From Gammaproteobacteria bacterium (GTDB taxonomy: Bacteria; Pseudomonadota; Gammaproteobacteria; Ga0077536): a stretch of DNA of 35,602 nt. Positions 1 through 10,251 of the stretch are shown piece by piece. Made by a program: the position numbers and the translations under genes. The stretch is from positions 1 through 35,602 of the forward strand of contig JAIEQK010000192.1 of NCBI GenBank assembly GCA_019747795.1. The letters run 5' to 3'. The notes under the pieces were generated by a model. It had not been told where the DNA came from. It searched no databases and saw only the letters and a program-made list of their open reading frames with translations. Numbering within the stretch: the stretch's first letter is position 1; each line of letters opens with the position of its first letter.

Positions 1-2
1 CG

Positions 3-2279
3 CGCGACGCGCAGGCGGCCCGCCACGCGCTGGCGCTGCTCGGCGACGACCCGGCGGTGGCCGAGGCGCGCCTGGAGCGGGCCGATGCGCCTGACTTCGC
101 CCATTACTCGGTCGACGGCGGTGGCCGCTCGTCCGGCCTGGCCCCGGGACCCGAACTCATCGCCGACGTGATGTTCGACGGCGAGCGCGTCGGCCGGGTC
201 ATCGTGCGGACCAGCCGGACCGAACTCATCGCGCGCCTGCTGCACGACCTGGAACTCGTCCTGGCGGTGCTGGCGATCGCGCTCGGCGCGACGCTCGCCC
301 TGTCCCGCCGCCTGCTCGAAGGGCTGTACCGACCGATCATGGCGCTGTCCGCCGCCGCGCGCCGCGTGCGCGAAGGGCGCGACTACGGCGTGCGCGCCCC
401 GCTGCTCGCGCACGACGAGCTCGGCCAGCTGTGCGCGGACTTCAACGCCATGCTGGCCGACATCGAGCGGCGCGACCGGGAACTCGAGTCGCAGATCGCG
501 AGCCGCACAGAAGAACTTCGCCGACGCAACGCCGAACTGTCGGCGCAGGTCGCCGAGCGCGCGGCGGCCGAGCAGGCGCTGCTGGCCAGCGAGCAGCGCT
601 TCAAGGGCGCCTTCGAGAGCGCCGCCATCGGCATGCTGATGGTCAACGAGGCGCGGCAGATCCAGCACGCGAACCAGGCGTTCAGCGACATGCTCGGCTA
701 TCCGCCCGAGACGCTGAAGGGCATGAACCTGCGCGACGTCACCCACCCCGACGACTACGAGGGCGGGCTCTACCAGTTTCACGAACTCGTCGCGGGGCGC
801 ATCGATCGCTACCAGATCGAGCGGCGCTACGTGCATCGCGAAGGGCGGAACGTGTGGGTGCTGTGCCACATCTCGGCGGTGCGCGACGCGCAGGGCCGCT
901 ACGAGTACGCCATTGCGCAGGTGCAGGACATCACCGAGGCCCACCAGCTGTCGCGTGAGCTGTCCTACCAGGCGACCCATGACGCGCTGACCGGGCTGGT
1001 CAATCGGCGCGAGTTCGAGGCGCGCATCGAGTACGCGCTCGAAGGCACCTGGCGCAACGGCAAGGAGCACGCGCTCTGCTATCTCGATCTCGACCAGTTC
1101 AAGGTCATCAACGACACCTGTGGTCACGTGGCGGGTGATGAACTGCTGCGCCAGGTCGCCAACGTGCTGCGCGCCAAGGTGCGCGCCAGCGACACCATCG
1201 CGCGTCTCGGCGGCGACGAGTTCGGTCTCTTGATGGAGAACTGTCCCCTGGCGCAGAGCCAGCGCGTGGCCGAGAGCTTCCGCGCGGCCATCGAGGACTT
1301 CCAGTTCGTGTGGGACGACAAGCGCTTCCGCGTCGGCGTGAGCATCGGACTCGTGCCCATCAACCGCGACTCGGCGAGCGTCACTGAAGTGCTGCAGCAG
1401 GCGGACACCGCCTGCTACGCGGCCAAGGATCGCGGCCGCAACCGCGTGCACACCTACCTGCGCGACGACGAGGAGCTGACGAAGCGCCACGGCGAGATGC
1501 AATGGGTGACCAAGATCCAGGACGCGCTGGAGCGTGACCAGTTCCGGCTCTACGTCCAGCCCATCGTGCCGGTGGCTGGGGACCGTCACCGCTACGAGCA
1601 CTACGAGGTCCTGATCCGCATGATCGACGCGAACGGCCAGGATGTCCCGCCGGGCGCCTTCCTGCCGGCCGCCGAGCGCTACAACCTCGCTGCCCAGCTC
1701 GACCGCTGGGTGGTGTCACGCCTGCTCAACTGGGCGGCGGAGAATCCGCTCGAATTCGCACGCTTCGACATGTGCTCGGTGAACCTGTCGGGGCTGACGC
1801 TGGCCGACGAATCCTTCCTGGGCTATGTCATCGACCTGCTGCGCGCGGCACGCGTGCCGAGCAGCAAGATCTGCTTCGAGATCACCGAGACCGCCGTCAT
1901 CTCCAATCTCTCGCAGGCGACCCGCTTCATCTCCACGCTGAAGGCGCTCGGCTGCTACTTCGCGCTGGACGACTTCGGCAGCGGGCTGTCGTCCTTCGCC
2001 TATCTCAAGAACCTGCCGGTGGACTATCTCAAGATCGACGGCATGTTCGTGCGCGACATCCACGGCGATCCGCTGGACCGCGCGCTGGTGCGCTCGATCA
2101 ACGACGTCGGCAAGGTGATGGGCAAGCAGACCATCGCGGAATTCGTCGAGAACGACGACATCCTCGCGGTGCTGGCCGAGGTCGGCGTGGACTACGCGCA
2201 GGGCTACGGTGTGGGCAAGCCGTTCCCGCTCGCCCTGCTCGGACACCGCGATCAGGCGCCGCTGGCCGCCGTCGGGTGA
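3..2279 (+). CDS. Membrane sensor c-di-GMP cyclase/phosphodiesterase (CHASE8-like, HAMP, PAS, GGDEF, EAL), 5' truncated
   Basis: The reading frame is open from the left edge, so the true start lies outside the window; residues are counted here from the GTG at 57. The first visible residues, including the codons before that GTG, resemble a CHASE8 periplasmic sensor (ALALL..DPAVAEARL...FAHY). A membrane helix lies at about 65-85, followed by HAMP, a coiled coil (about 135-175) and a PAS domain (about 178-300). The GGDEF motif is intact at 385-389, and RASD sits five residues before it, which is the inhibitory I-site pattern, so cyclase activity with product inhibition is likely. The EAL domain reads EVL at 517-519 and has DDFGSG at 638-643, so phosphodiesterase activity is plausible. 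Such proteins balance c-di-GMP at the inner membrane in response to a periplasmic signal. It converges on the nucleotidase gene with 6 bp between stops. Confidence 0.93.
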   Translation, partial: RDAQAARHALALLGDDPAVAEARLERADAPDFAHYSVDGGGRSSGLAPGPELIADVMFDGERVGRVIVRTSRTELIARLLHDLELVLAVLAIALGATLALSRRLLEGLYRPIMALSAAARRVREGRDYGVRAPLLAHDELGQLCADFNAMLADIERRDRELESQIASRTEELRRRNAELSAQVAERAAAEQALLASEQRFKGAFESAAIGMLMVNEARQIQHANQAFSDMLGYPPETLKGMNLRDVTHPDDYEGGLYQFHELVAGRIDRYQIERRYVHREGRNVWVLCHISAVRDAQGRYEYAIAQVQDITEAHQLSRELSYQATHDALTGLVNRREFEARIEYALEGTWRNGKEHALCYLDLDQFKVINDTCGHVAGDELLRQVANVLRAKVRASDTIARLGGDEFGLLMENCPLAQSQRVAESFRAAIEDFQFVWDDKRFRVGVSIGLVPINRDSASVTEVLQQADTACYAAKDRGRNRVHTYLRDDEELTKRHGEMQWVTKIQDALERDQFRLYVQPIVPVAGDRHRYEHYEVLIRMIDANGQDVPPGAFLPAAERYNLAAQLDRWVVSRLLNWAAENPLEFARFDMCSVNLSGLTLADESFLGYVIDLLRAARVPSSKICFEITETAVISNLSQATRFISTLKALGCYFALDDFGSGLSSFAYLKNLPVDYLKIDGMFVRDIHGDPLDRALVRSINDVGKVMGKQTIAEFVENDDILAVLAEVGVDYAQGYGVGKPFPLALLGHRDQAPLAAVG

Positions 2280-2285
2280 GAGACT

Positions 2286-3305
2286 TCAGCCGTCGTTGAA
2301 CAGGCCGAGGGTCGTCATCGCGTCGAGGATGCGCCTGTGAAAGGCGCGTGACGCGCACACCACGCCGCGGTTGGCGCTGAGCGTGGCGCCGTGCGAGAAG
2401 TCGAGCGGTCGGCCGGCGATGTCGGTCACGATCGCGCCGGCCTCCTGCGCGATGATCGCACCGGCGGCGTGATCCCAGATCTTCTCCACGTAGTCGCGGC
2501 GGGTCGGCAGGCGCAGGTAGGCCTCGGCCTGGCCGCGCGCGACCACCGCGTACTTGCACTGGCTGTCGAGTCGCGCGGGCGCGCCACGCGCACCGAGGAA
2601 TTCGACGATGCGGCCGGTGTCGTCCAGGCGCGAGTGCGCCGCTTCCACCGATTCGCACACGCGCATCGCGCCGACGTCCTCGAGGCGCGAGGCGTCCTGC
2701 CGCCGCGCCGACAGCCCGGGCCGGTCGGCCGGCACCATCCAGCTGCCGCCACCGCGGGTCGCATAGAACAAGGTGCCGCGCGGATCCGGGTCGTCGAATG
2801 CGCGCGCGTGGCTCTCGGCCAGGTTGGGGCAGCCCAGCACGCCGAGCGTCACCTGCCCGCGCTCGATGAGCGCGAGCGATACCGCGTACTGTCCGCCGCG
2901 CAGGAAGCCCTTGGTGCCGTCTATCGGATCGAGCGTCCAATAGCTGTCGCCGCTGGCGTCGTGATTGCCCAGATCGATGGCGTCCAGCACCGCGTCCACC
3001 GGCGCGTCGGGCCAGGCCACCCGGGCCGCGGCCGCCACTTCTTCGCGCAGCCCGTCCTGACCCGCGGAGCGCAGCGTGCCCGCGTCTTCCTCGCCGACCA
3101 TGGCCAGCTCGCCGAACGCGTCCGCCAGGTGCCGCGCGACCACCGCCTGCGCCGCGTAGTCGGCGACGGTCACCGGGCTCAGGTCTTCCTTGGCATGGCG
3201 CACGATGTTCTGCTGGTGCGCCTGCACGTGGCGCGTCACGCGGCAGGCTGCGGCGACGGCGGCAATGGCGACCGCCAGGCGGTCAGTGGTCGAGCTTGAA
3301 TTCAC
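2286..3305 (-). CDS. 3'(2'),5'-bisphosphate nucleotidase, HAL2-type inositol monophosphatase family
   Basis: The 339-residue protein has the lithium-sensitive, magnesium-dependent phosphatase signature: GEED at about 71-74, DPIDGTKGF at 126-134 and WDHAAG near the C-terminus. The sequence following DPIDGTKGF (LRGGQYAVSLALI) is that of HAL2/SAL1-type enzymes, which hydrolyse 3'-phosphoadenosine 5'-phosphate (PAP) to AMP and so remove a by-product of sulfate assimilation and sulfation. Length fits HAL2 better than the shorter CysQ or SuhB. The chosen start is GTG; it is divergent from acs, with 178 bp between the starts. Assignment to the phosphatase family is certain; the PAP substrate is inferred from the motif context. 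Confidence 0.88.
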   Translation of the reverse strand: MNSSSTTDRLAVAIAAVAAACRVTRHVQAHQQNIVRHAKEDLSPVTVADYAAQAVVARHLADAFGELAMVGEEDAGTLRSAGQDGLREEVAAAARVAWPDAPVDAVLDAIDLGNHDASGDSYWTLDPIDGTKGFLRGGQYAVSLALIERGQVTLGVLGCPNLAESHARAFDDPDPRGTLFYATRGGGSWMVPADRPGLSARRQDASRLEDVGAMRVCESVEAAHSRLDDTGRIVEFLGARGAPARLDSQCKYAVVARGQAEAYLRLPTRRDYVEKIWDHAAGAIIAQEAGAIVTDIAGRPLDFSHGATLSANRGVVCASRAFHRRILDAMTTLGLFNDG

Positions 3306-3330
3306 GGTCTTTCCCGGTTGCGGTTGGCGT

Positions 3331-3346
3331 GGCGCGGGCCCGCGCC
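3331..3346. repeat. Perfect 16-bp GC palindrome between the nucleotidase gene and acs
   Basis: GGCGCGGG is followed directly by its reverse complement CCCGCGCC. It lies in the divergent promoter region, 26 bp upstream of the nucleotidase start. It could be an operator, but an all-GC palindrome in a GC-rich genome may also be chance. No convincing -10/-35 pair was seen for acs. Confidence 0.3.
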
Positions 3347-3483
3347 CGCGGTGTTAAACTTTCGAGCCAATCTGTCAGCGCTGGCGTGAGTCCTGAGCGC
3401 GCTGGGCGCGCACGGAGAGCCGGCGATGCCCTGCTTCGCTCTCGGCGGCACGCGGGGCCATCCCTAGGAGGAGTGTCGTTCAC

Positions 3484-5407
<1,924 letters not shown>

Positions 5408-5421
<14 letters not shown>

Positions 5422-6469
5422 CGAAGAGGGCCGCACGACGGGCGGCGCAGAGCTGCCCTGGGTCGCCGCATGGCGCGCGTGGCTCGAACAGCTCGGGTCG
5501 CGCGAGCCGTCGGCGGCGGATACGCGTGCCGCGGCCGCCGGCGGGTTCGCTTCGGCCTATCTCGAGTTCGCCAGGGCCATCCAGCGTCTGCTGGATGCGG
5601 CGGGCCCCGGCGACTTCAGCGCGCGGCTCATCGCGGCGCTGCGCGGCGGTGCGGCCGACGCCGCGCTGAACGAGTTCCTGCGCGCCGCCCCGGCGGCCAT
5701 GCTGCACGGCCTGGCGGGCGAGCGGGCGAGCCAGCCCTGGGCGCAGTGGTCCGCGACGCTCACGCGCTGGACTGAAGAGCTGCTGCGTCTCCCGCTCATC
5801 GGGCCCGCGCGCGAATGGCAGTCACTGGTACGCGCCGTCCAGCGCGCGGCCGTGGCGGAGGGCGCGGCGCGTGACCGCCTGGCCGCTCATCTGCACGCGG
5901 TGCTGCGCGCTGCGCAGTCGCACCTGGCCGACCGCCTCGAACAGGACGATGGCCCACCCATCACCACGTTGCGCGCTCTGTACGACCTGTGGATTGAATG
6001 CGCCGAACAGGCCTATGCCGAACGCGTGATGGGGGACGACTTCGCGCGCGACTTCGCCGCCTGGGTCGATGCGGGCAGCGATCTGCGCCTTGCGGTCAAC
6101 GCGCTGCTGGCGCGCGCCGCGGGTGCGGTGGACGCGCCGCGCCGCGAAGAGATCGACGCGCTATTGCAGCGGCAACGCATCCTCGAAGCGCAACTCGCGG
6201 CGCTCCAGGCTGCCCGGGTGGATGAGCGTCGAAGCGCGCCTCCATCCCCCGCGCCGACCGCGGAGGTCACGCATGCCACTCCTGCGGCGCCCCAGCCTGC
6301 GCCGCGGCCGCGTCAACCACGCAAGGCGGAACGCAAACCCGCACCGCCCAAGGCGCAGGCGAAGCCGCGCACGCCGCGTCCCGAGACCACCAAGCCTGCG
6401 GCGCCGCGACCCGCGCGCAAGCCCGGCGCTGAATTCGACATCGCCGAGATCCTCGGCATGGGCAAGTAG
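5408..6469 (+). CDS. phaE: Class III PHA synthase subunit PhaE
   Basis: This 353-residue protein directly precedes phaC, and its size and composition fit PhaE, the partner subunit that forms the active class III PHA synthase with PhaC on granules. The N-terminal two thirds is helical and Ala/Leu/Trp-rich; a Pro/Ala/Lys-rich linker runs from about 270 to 340; the last residues are [11 protein letters not shown]. The start is taken as the GTG at 5408, overlapping the acs stop; the open frame continues further upstream but there it only shadows acs, and no ATG is suitably placed. The family is identified mainly from context plus composition, since PhaE sequences diverge strongly. Confidence 0.82.
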
Positions 6470-6471
6470 CG

Positions 6472-7536
6472 ATGCCACGACTTGCGCTCGAGGCCGCCGG
6501 CCTGCGCGAGGAGATCGCGAGTTTCGAGCAGGGCCTGCGGCGCGGACTCGGCGTCCTGCGACGCGTGGAGGGTCCGCGGCCAGGCGCGACGCCGCGGCAG
6601 TGCGTGTTCGAGATCGAGGGCGTGCGGCTCTACCGGTACGGCGAGGCGCCGCCGCGCCCCGACGCCGTACCGCTGCTGATCGTCTACGCGCTCGTCAACC
6701 GACCGGATATGGCCGATTTGCAGGCCGGCCGGTCGCTGGTCGCGGCGCTGATGGCGCGCGGGTTCGAGGTCTACCTGGTGGACTGGGGCTATCCCGGCGG
6801 CGCGGATCGGCTGCTCGGACTGGAAGACTACGTCTGCCGTTATCTCGACGCCTGTGTCGAGCACCTGCGCCGCACGCTCGCGCGGCCCGCGCTGCCGCTC
6901 CTGGGCATCTGCCAGGGCGGCACGCTGTCCTTGAGCTACGCGGCGCTCGAGCCGCACAAGGTGGAAAAGCTCATCACCACCGTGACGCCGGTGGATTTCC
7001 AGACCGCGGAGGACATGCTGAGTCACCTCGTGCGTGGCGTGGACGTCGCGCGGCTCGTGCGGGCGCACGGCAATCCCAGCGGCGACCTGCTGAACGGGCT
7101 GTTCCTGTCATTGAAGCCCTTTCGACTCACGCAGCAGAAGTACCTGCGCTTCCTGGAGCAGATCGATTCCCCGGAGGCGGTGGCGACCTTCCTGCGCATG
7201 GAACACTGGATCTTCGACAGCCCCGCGCTGGCCGGACGCGCCTGCGTGCAGTTCGCGGAAGAGTTCTACCAGCGCAATCGGTTGATTCGAGGCGGGCTGT
7301 TCATCGGCGGGCGCGAGGTCGACCTCGCGCGCGTCACCATGCCGGTGCTGAACATCTACGCGCGGGACGATCACCTGGTCCCGCCTGCCGCGTCGCGGGC
7401 GCTTGGCGCGGTGGTCGGCACGCGCGACTACACCGAGGCGGAACTGCCCGGCGGGCACATCGGCGTGTACGTGGGATTGAAGTCGAAGCTGTCCGTGCCC
7501 GCGGTGGTCGGGGAGTGGATGGCGGCGCGGGACTGA
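6472..7536 (+). CDS. phaC: Class III poly(3-hydroxyalkanoate) synthase subunit PhaC
   Basis: The 354-residue alpha/beta-hydrolase-fold enzyme has the length of class III PhaC (about 355 in Allochromatium vinosum). The lipase-like box GICQGG at 145-150 provides the nucleophile Cys147; Asp300 in ARDDH and His329 in GGHIG complete the triad, each offset by two from the A. vinosum residues 149/302/331. It polymerises (R)-3-hydroxyacyl-CoA, normally 3-hydroxybutyryl-CoA, at the granule surface. The ATG lies 2 nt after the phaE stop, confirming a phaE-phaC operon. A dedicated phaB reductase is not present next to it. Confidence 0.97.
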   Translation: MPRLALEAAGLREEIASFEQGLRRGLGVLRRVEGPRPGATPRQCVFEIEGVRLYRYGEAPPRPDAVPLLIVYALVNRPDMADLQAGRSLVAALMARGFEVYLVDWGYPGGADRLLGLEDYVCRYLDACVEHLRRTLARPALPLLGICQGGTLSLSYAALEPHKVEKLITTVTPVDFQTAEDMLSHLVRGVDVARLVRAHGNPSGDLLNGLFLSLKPFRLTQQKYLRFLEQIDSPEAVATFLRMEHWIFDSPALAGRACVQFAEEFYQRNRLIRGGLFIGGREVDLARVTMPVLNIYARDDHLVPPAASRALGAVVGTRDYTEAELPGGHIGVYVGLKSKLSVPAVVGEWMAARD

Positions 7537-7546
7537 GAAGAATCCC

Positions 7547-7621
7547 CCTCGGGCCCGTGGGGAGAACGGAACCCGAGGAGGCGAGGGGAGGTGAGGGCTA
7601 GATGGGCATGCGCCCCATCTA
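7547..7621. terminator. Two hairpins between convergent phaC and phasin genes
   Basis: CCTCGGG at 7547-7553 pairs with CCCGAGG at 7572-7578. Further on, TAGATGGG at 7599-7606 pairs perfectly with CCCATCTA at 7614-7621 around a 7-nt loop. Neither has a U-tract on either strand. Their position between two convergent genes suggests a bidirectional terminator or 3'-end stabiliser. Confidence 0.5.
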
Positions 7622-7629
7622 ATTCAAGC

Positions 7630-8028
7630 TCAGGCGGCCTTCTTGCCCGTAGCCTTCTTCGGGAACAGGAAGGTCGGCAGTACCACCTCGGAGTTGGAGG
7701 TGACCGACTTCAGGCCCTTCTCCAGCCACGCCTGGTAGGCCTCGCGCGACTCGGTGAGGATGTCGGCGGTGCTACGCGCGGCTTCGAGCAGTTTCTCGTT
7801 GAACTCGGTGGCGAGCTTGGTCTGCTCGGACAGCAGGTCCTGGTAGCCCTTGACCTCGCCCAGCGACGAGAACAGCTTGGTGCTGGCCTCGAAGGCGGCG
7901 TTCGCCAGCTCCATCTGCTTGCCGGTGATCTTCTCGATCACCTGGGTGTTGATGGTCTCGAGCTCCTTGGCGGATTCCATCGCGGTCTTGCCGTATTCCT
8001 GCCAGTTTTCGATGAACTTGTTTTCCAT
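7630..8028 (-). CDS. Phasin family protein (PHA granule-associated)
   Basis: The 132-residue protein has no signal peptide, is predominantly helical with heptad-like hydrophobics (for example MELANAAFEASTKLFSSL) and ends in a Lys-rich tail (FPKKATGKKAA), as in phasins that coat PHA granules and control their number and size. It is convergent with phaEC. GGAGT upstream of the ATG on the minus strand is a good ribosome-binding site. A near-consensus sigma70 promoter lies about 95 bp upstream, consistent with the abundance of phasins. Family membership is confident; the exact subtype (PhaP or another phasin) is not. Confidence 0.88.
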   Translation of the reverse strand: MENKFIENWQEYGKTAMESAKELETINTQVIEKITGKQMELANAAFEASTKLFSSLGEVKGYQDLLSEQTKLATEFNEKLLEAARSTADILTESREAYQAWLEKGLKSVTSNSEVVLPTFLFPKKATGKKAA

Positions 8029-8100
8029 GGGTCTACTCCTGAAGCGGGTTGTGGCGCGGGGCGCCGGGTGTTCGGAACGCTACAGCGGGCTTTTGGTGCG

Positions 8101-8122
8101 CCGCAACATTATTGCAATGCAG
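8101..8122 (-). promoter_or_regulatory. Candidate operator over the phasin transcription start (TGC-rich dyad)
   Basis: CCGCAA at 8101-8106 and TTGCAA at 8112-8117 form an imperfect GCAA-N5-TTGC dyad, overlapping CTGC-N3-GCAA on the minus strand at 8112-8122. It covers the predicted start of transcription, directly beside the -10 element. TGC-rich dyads of the CTGC/GCAG sort are known PhaR targets near phasin genes, and phaR is 2.7 kb away. Binding by PhaR is an inference. Confidence 0.4.
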
Positions 8123-8149
8123 CATAGATGCGGGTATACGGGAAGTCAA
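8121..8149 (-). promoter_or_regulatory. Sigma70-type promoter of the phasin gene
   Basis: On the minus strand, TTGACT (8149-8144) and TATGCT (8126-8121) are separated by exactly 17 nt. The predicted start near 8114 gives an untranslated leader of about 85 nt. It is the clearest promoter in the window. Confidence 0.65.
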
Positions 8150-8220
8150 GGCGACCGGTGGAAATTTTTTCGGGTCCCGGCGCGGACCTGCAGAGGCGCC
8201 CGAACGGGCCGCTGACTGCG

Positions 8221-8235
8221 GTCACACCCTGTGAC
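8221..8235. promoter_or_regulatory. Perfect inverted repeat upstream of pckG
   Basis: GTCACA and TGTGAC flank CCC. The centre is about 73 bp upstream of the predicted pckG start, a spacing typical of activator sites. The half-site order is the reverse of a CRP site (TGTGA-N6-TCACA), so it is not a standard CRP box. The binding factor is unknown. Confidence 0.4.
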
Positions 8236-8265
8236 GTCTGGTTGGCAAAACGTAACAAGTGGCGG

Positions 8266-8294
8266 TCAACAAGCGCGGACCGGTCGACTACAAT
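8266..8294 (+). promoter_or_regulatory. Probable pckG promoter
   Basis: TACAAT (8289-8294) is a 5/6 match to the -10 consensus. TCAACA (8266-8271), 17 nt upstream, is a weak -35. The predicted start is near 8301, giving a leader of about 130 nt. The poor -35 would suit an activated promoter. Confidence 0.35.
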
Positions 8295-8297
8295 TGG

Positions 8298-8313
8298 CCG
8301 CAACTCATTGCGG
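8298..8313. promoter_or_regulatory. Perfect GCAA/TTGC dyad over the predicted pckG start
   Basis: CCGCAA, CTCA and TTGCGG form a perfect 6-4-6 inverted repeat. It overlaps the predicted transcription start, the usual location of a repressor site. It resembles the dyad in the same position at the phasin promoter. Confidence 0.4.
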
Positions 8314-8430
8314 TCATTGACGGCGTCCCCCTCGAGACTCCCGCCCCGTGGCCTCCGCCCAGGCCCGCGGTCTGACTGCTTTTTTCGAATTTTCAAGAAT
8401 TACTTGGACTTGCAATCTGGAGTGCATTCG

Positions 8431-10194
8431 ATGACAAAAAGTGCCGAATTGGCGGCATGGGTCGAGTCCGTCGCGAAGTTGACGCAGCCGGACCATATCC
8501 ACTGGTGCGACGGCTCGGAGGCGGAGGCGGCTACGCTCACGCAACGCATGCTGGAAACGGGCGACCTCATTCGCCTGAATGAGCAGACCCATCCCAACTG
8601 CTTTCTGCACCGCTCCGATCCCCGCGACGTGGCCCGCGTCGAGCACCTGACATTCGTCTGCACGGACGTGCCCGAGGATGCCGGTCCGAACAACAACTGG
8701 ATGGCGCCGGCCGAGGGCCACGGCACCATCGATCCGCTGTTCGAAGGCTGCATGCGCGGCCGCACGATGTATGTCATTCCCTACCTGATGGGGCCGTACG
8801 GCTCGCCCTACGCGCGACCAGGCGTCGAGATCACCGACAGCCCGTACGTGGTGGTGAACATGCGCGTGATGGCGCGCATCGGCAGCGAGGCCCTGGCAGC
8901 CCTTGAGCAGGCCCCGCGCTTCGTGCGCGGCCTGCATTCCATCGGCGATCTCGACCCCGACCGTCGCTACATCATGCATTTCCCTGGCGAACTGCTCATC
9001 AAGAGCGTCGGCTCGGGTTACGGTGGCAACGCGCTGCTCGGCAAGAAGTGCCACGCGCTACGCATCGCCAGCGCCCAGGCCCGCGAAGAGGGCTGGTTGG
9101 CCGAGCACATGCTCATCCTCGGCATCGAGAACCCGCAGGGCGAGACCACCTACGTGGCGGCCGCGTTTCCCTCCGCCTGCGGCAAGACCAACCTCGCCAT
9201 GCTGGTGCCGCCGGCGAGCTACCAGGGCTGGAAGGTGTGGACGGTCGGCGACGACATCGCCTGGATGCACCTCGGGCCCGACGGCCGCCTGTGGGCCATC
9301 AATCCCGAGGCTGGCTTCTTCGGCGTCGCGCCGGGCACCAGCTCCAAGACCAATCCCAACTGCATGCATATGCTCGACCGCGACACCATCTTCACCAATG
9401 TCGCGGTGACGCCCGATCTGCAGCCCTGGTGGGAGGGCATGGACGGCGCCAAACCCGAGCGGCTCATCGACTGGCAGGGGCGCGAACACGACCCCGAGAA
9501 GACCGGCCCCGCGGCGCATCCCAATTCCCGCTTCACCGTCTCCGCCAAGCGCTGCCCGAGCTTCTCGCCCCAGGGCGAGGCGCCGCAGGGGGTGCCGATC
9601 TCGGCCATCATCTTCGGCGGTCGCCGCTCGACCGTGGCGCCGCTGGTGTTCGAAGCCAAGGACTGGGACCACGGCGTGTTCGCCGGTGCCGCCATGGCCT
9701 CCGAGACCACCGCCGCCGCCACCGGCGCGGTCGGGCAGGTGCGCCGCGATCCGATGGCCATGAAGCCCTTCTGTGGCTACAACTTCGGCGACTACTGGGC
9801 CCACTGGCTCGGCTTCGGCGCGAAGTCGGACCAGCTGCCGCGCATCTTCCACGTCAACTGGTTCCGCAAGGACGCCGACGGCAAGTTCATGTGGCCGGGC
9901 TTCGGCGACAACATGCGCGTGCTGGAGTGGATCCTGGAGCGCTGCGCCGGTCGCGGCGAGGCGGTCGAAACGCCGATCGGCTTCGTGCCGGGGGCCGGGA
10001 CGCTGCGAACCGAGGGACTCGACCTCGATCGTGCCGTGATCCAGGCGCTGCTCTCGATCGACCCGCAGGTCTGGTACAAGGAAGTCGAGGAGATCGAGGC
10101 CTACTTCGACAGCTTCGGCGCGCGCATGCCCAAGGGGCTGCGCGACCAGGCGCGTCTCATCAAGCTGGCGCTGGACGCGCAGCGCGCGGCCTGA
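8431..10194 (+). CDS. pckG: Phosphoenolpyruvate carboxykinase (GTP)
   Basis: The 587-residue protein belongs to the GTP-dependent PEPCK family, which converts oxaloacetate and GTP to PEP, GDP and CO2 as the gluconeogenic exit from the TCA cycle. The nucleotide-binding loop FPSACGKTN has the reactive Cys250 and the GKT at 251-253. Other family blocks visible are FPGELLIKSVGSGYGGNALLGKKC, broken here as IKSVGSGYGGNALLGKK for the substrate region, and PNCMHML. The start is the ATG at 8431, preceded by GGAG at 8419-8422; the frame is open upstream but that part is unlike PEPCK. It sits between the phasin and phaR genes, consistent with switching carbon between storage, TCA and gluconeogenesis. 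Confidence 0.97.
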   Translation: MTKSAELAAWVESVAKLTQPDHIHWCDGSEAEAATLTQRMLETGDLIRLNEQTHPNCFLHRSDPRDVARVEHLTFVCTDVPEDAGPNNNWMAPAEGHGTIDPLFEGCMRGRTMYVIPYLMGPYGSPYARPGVEITDSPYVVVNMRVMARIGSEALAALEQAPRFVRGLHSIGDLDPDRRYIMHFPGELLIKSVGSGYGGNALLGKKCHALRIASAQAREEGWLAEHMLILGIENPQGETTYVAAAFPSACGKTNLAMLVPPASYQGWKVWTVGDDIAWMHLGPDGRLWAINPEAGFFGVAPGTSSKTNPNCMHMLDRDTIFTNVAVTPDLQPWWEGMDGAKPERLIDWQGREHDPEKTGPAAHPNSRFTVSAKRCPSFSPQGEAPQGVPISAIIFGGRRSTVAPLVFEAKDWDHGVFAGAAMASETTAAATGAVGQVRRDPMAMKPFCGYNFGDYWAHWLGFGAKSDQLPRIFHVNWFRKDADGKFMWPGFGDNMRVLEWILERCAGRGEAVETPIGFVPGAGTLRTEGLDLDRAVIQALLSIDPQVWYKEVEEIEAYFDSFGARMPKGLRDQARLIKLALDAQRAA

Positions 10195-10208
10195 GGGAGG
10201 CCGCGCCG

Positions 10209-10240
10209 CCGGCCTTCGCGGTGAACGCCGCGAAGGCCGG
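10209..10240. terminator. 13-bp hairpin between convergent pckG and phaR
   Basis: A perfect 13-bp stem (10209-10221 with 10228-10240) closes a 6-nt TGAACG loop, 15 bp after the pckG stop. There is no U-tract on either strand, so its action may be Rho-assisted or mRNA-stabilising. The position suggests bidirectional use. Confidence 0.6.
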
Positions 10241-10251
10241 TCAGAGGGGGA

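Larger units (their letters stand above)
8029..8430. other. 402-bp divergent regulatory region between phasin and pckG
   Basis: No gene is supported here. The interval holds the phasin promoter and dyad on the left, a perfect GTCACA-N3-TGTGAC palindrome at 8221-8235, a probable pckG promoter at 8266-8294 with a dyad over its start, and an unstructured leader to pckG. An open frame running through it in frame with pckG is not credible as coding. Confidence 0.6.

Noticed and set aside
7591-8127. A 178-codon plus-strand frame opposite the phasin gene
   Set aside because: The phasin frame has a promoter, ribosome-binding site and family content; the opposite frame is a shadow of it.
8221-8235. 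Interpretation of the pckG palindrome as a CRP site
   Set aside because: CRP half-sites read TGTGA then TCACA with six bases between; here the order is reversed and the gap is three.
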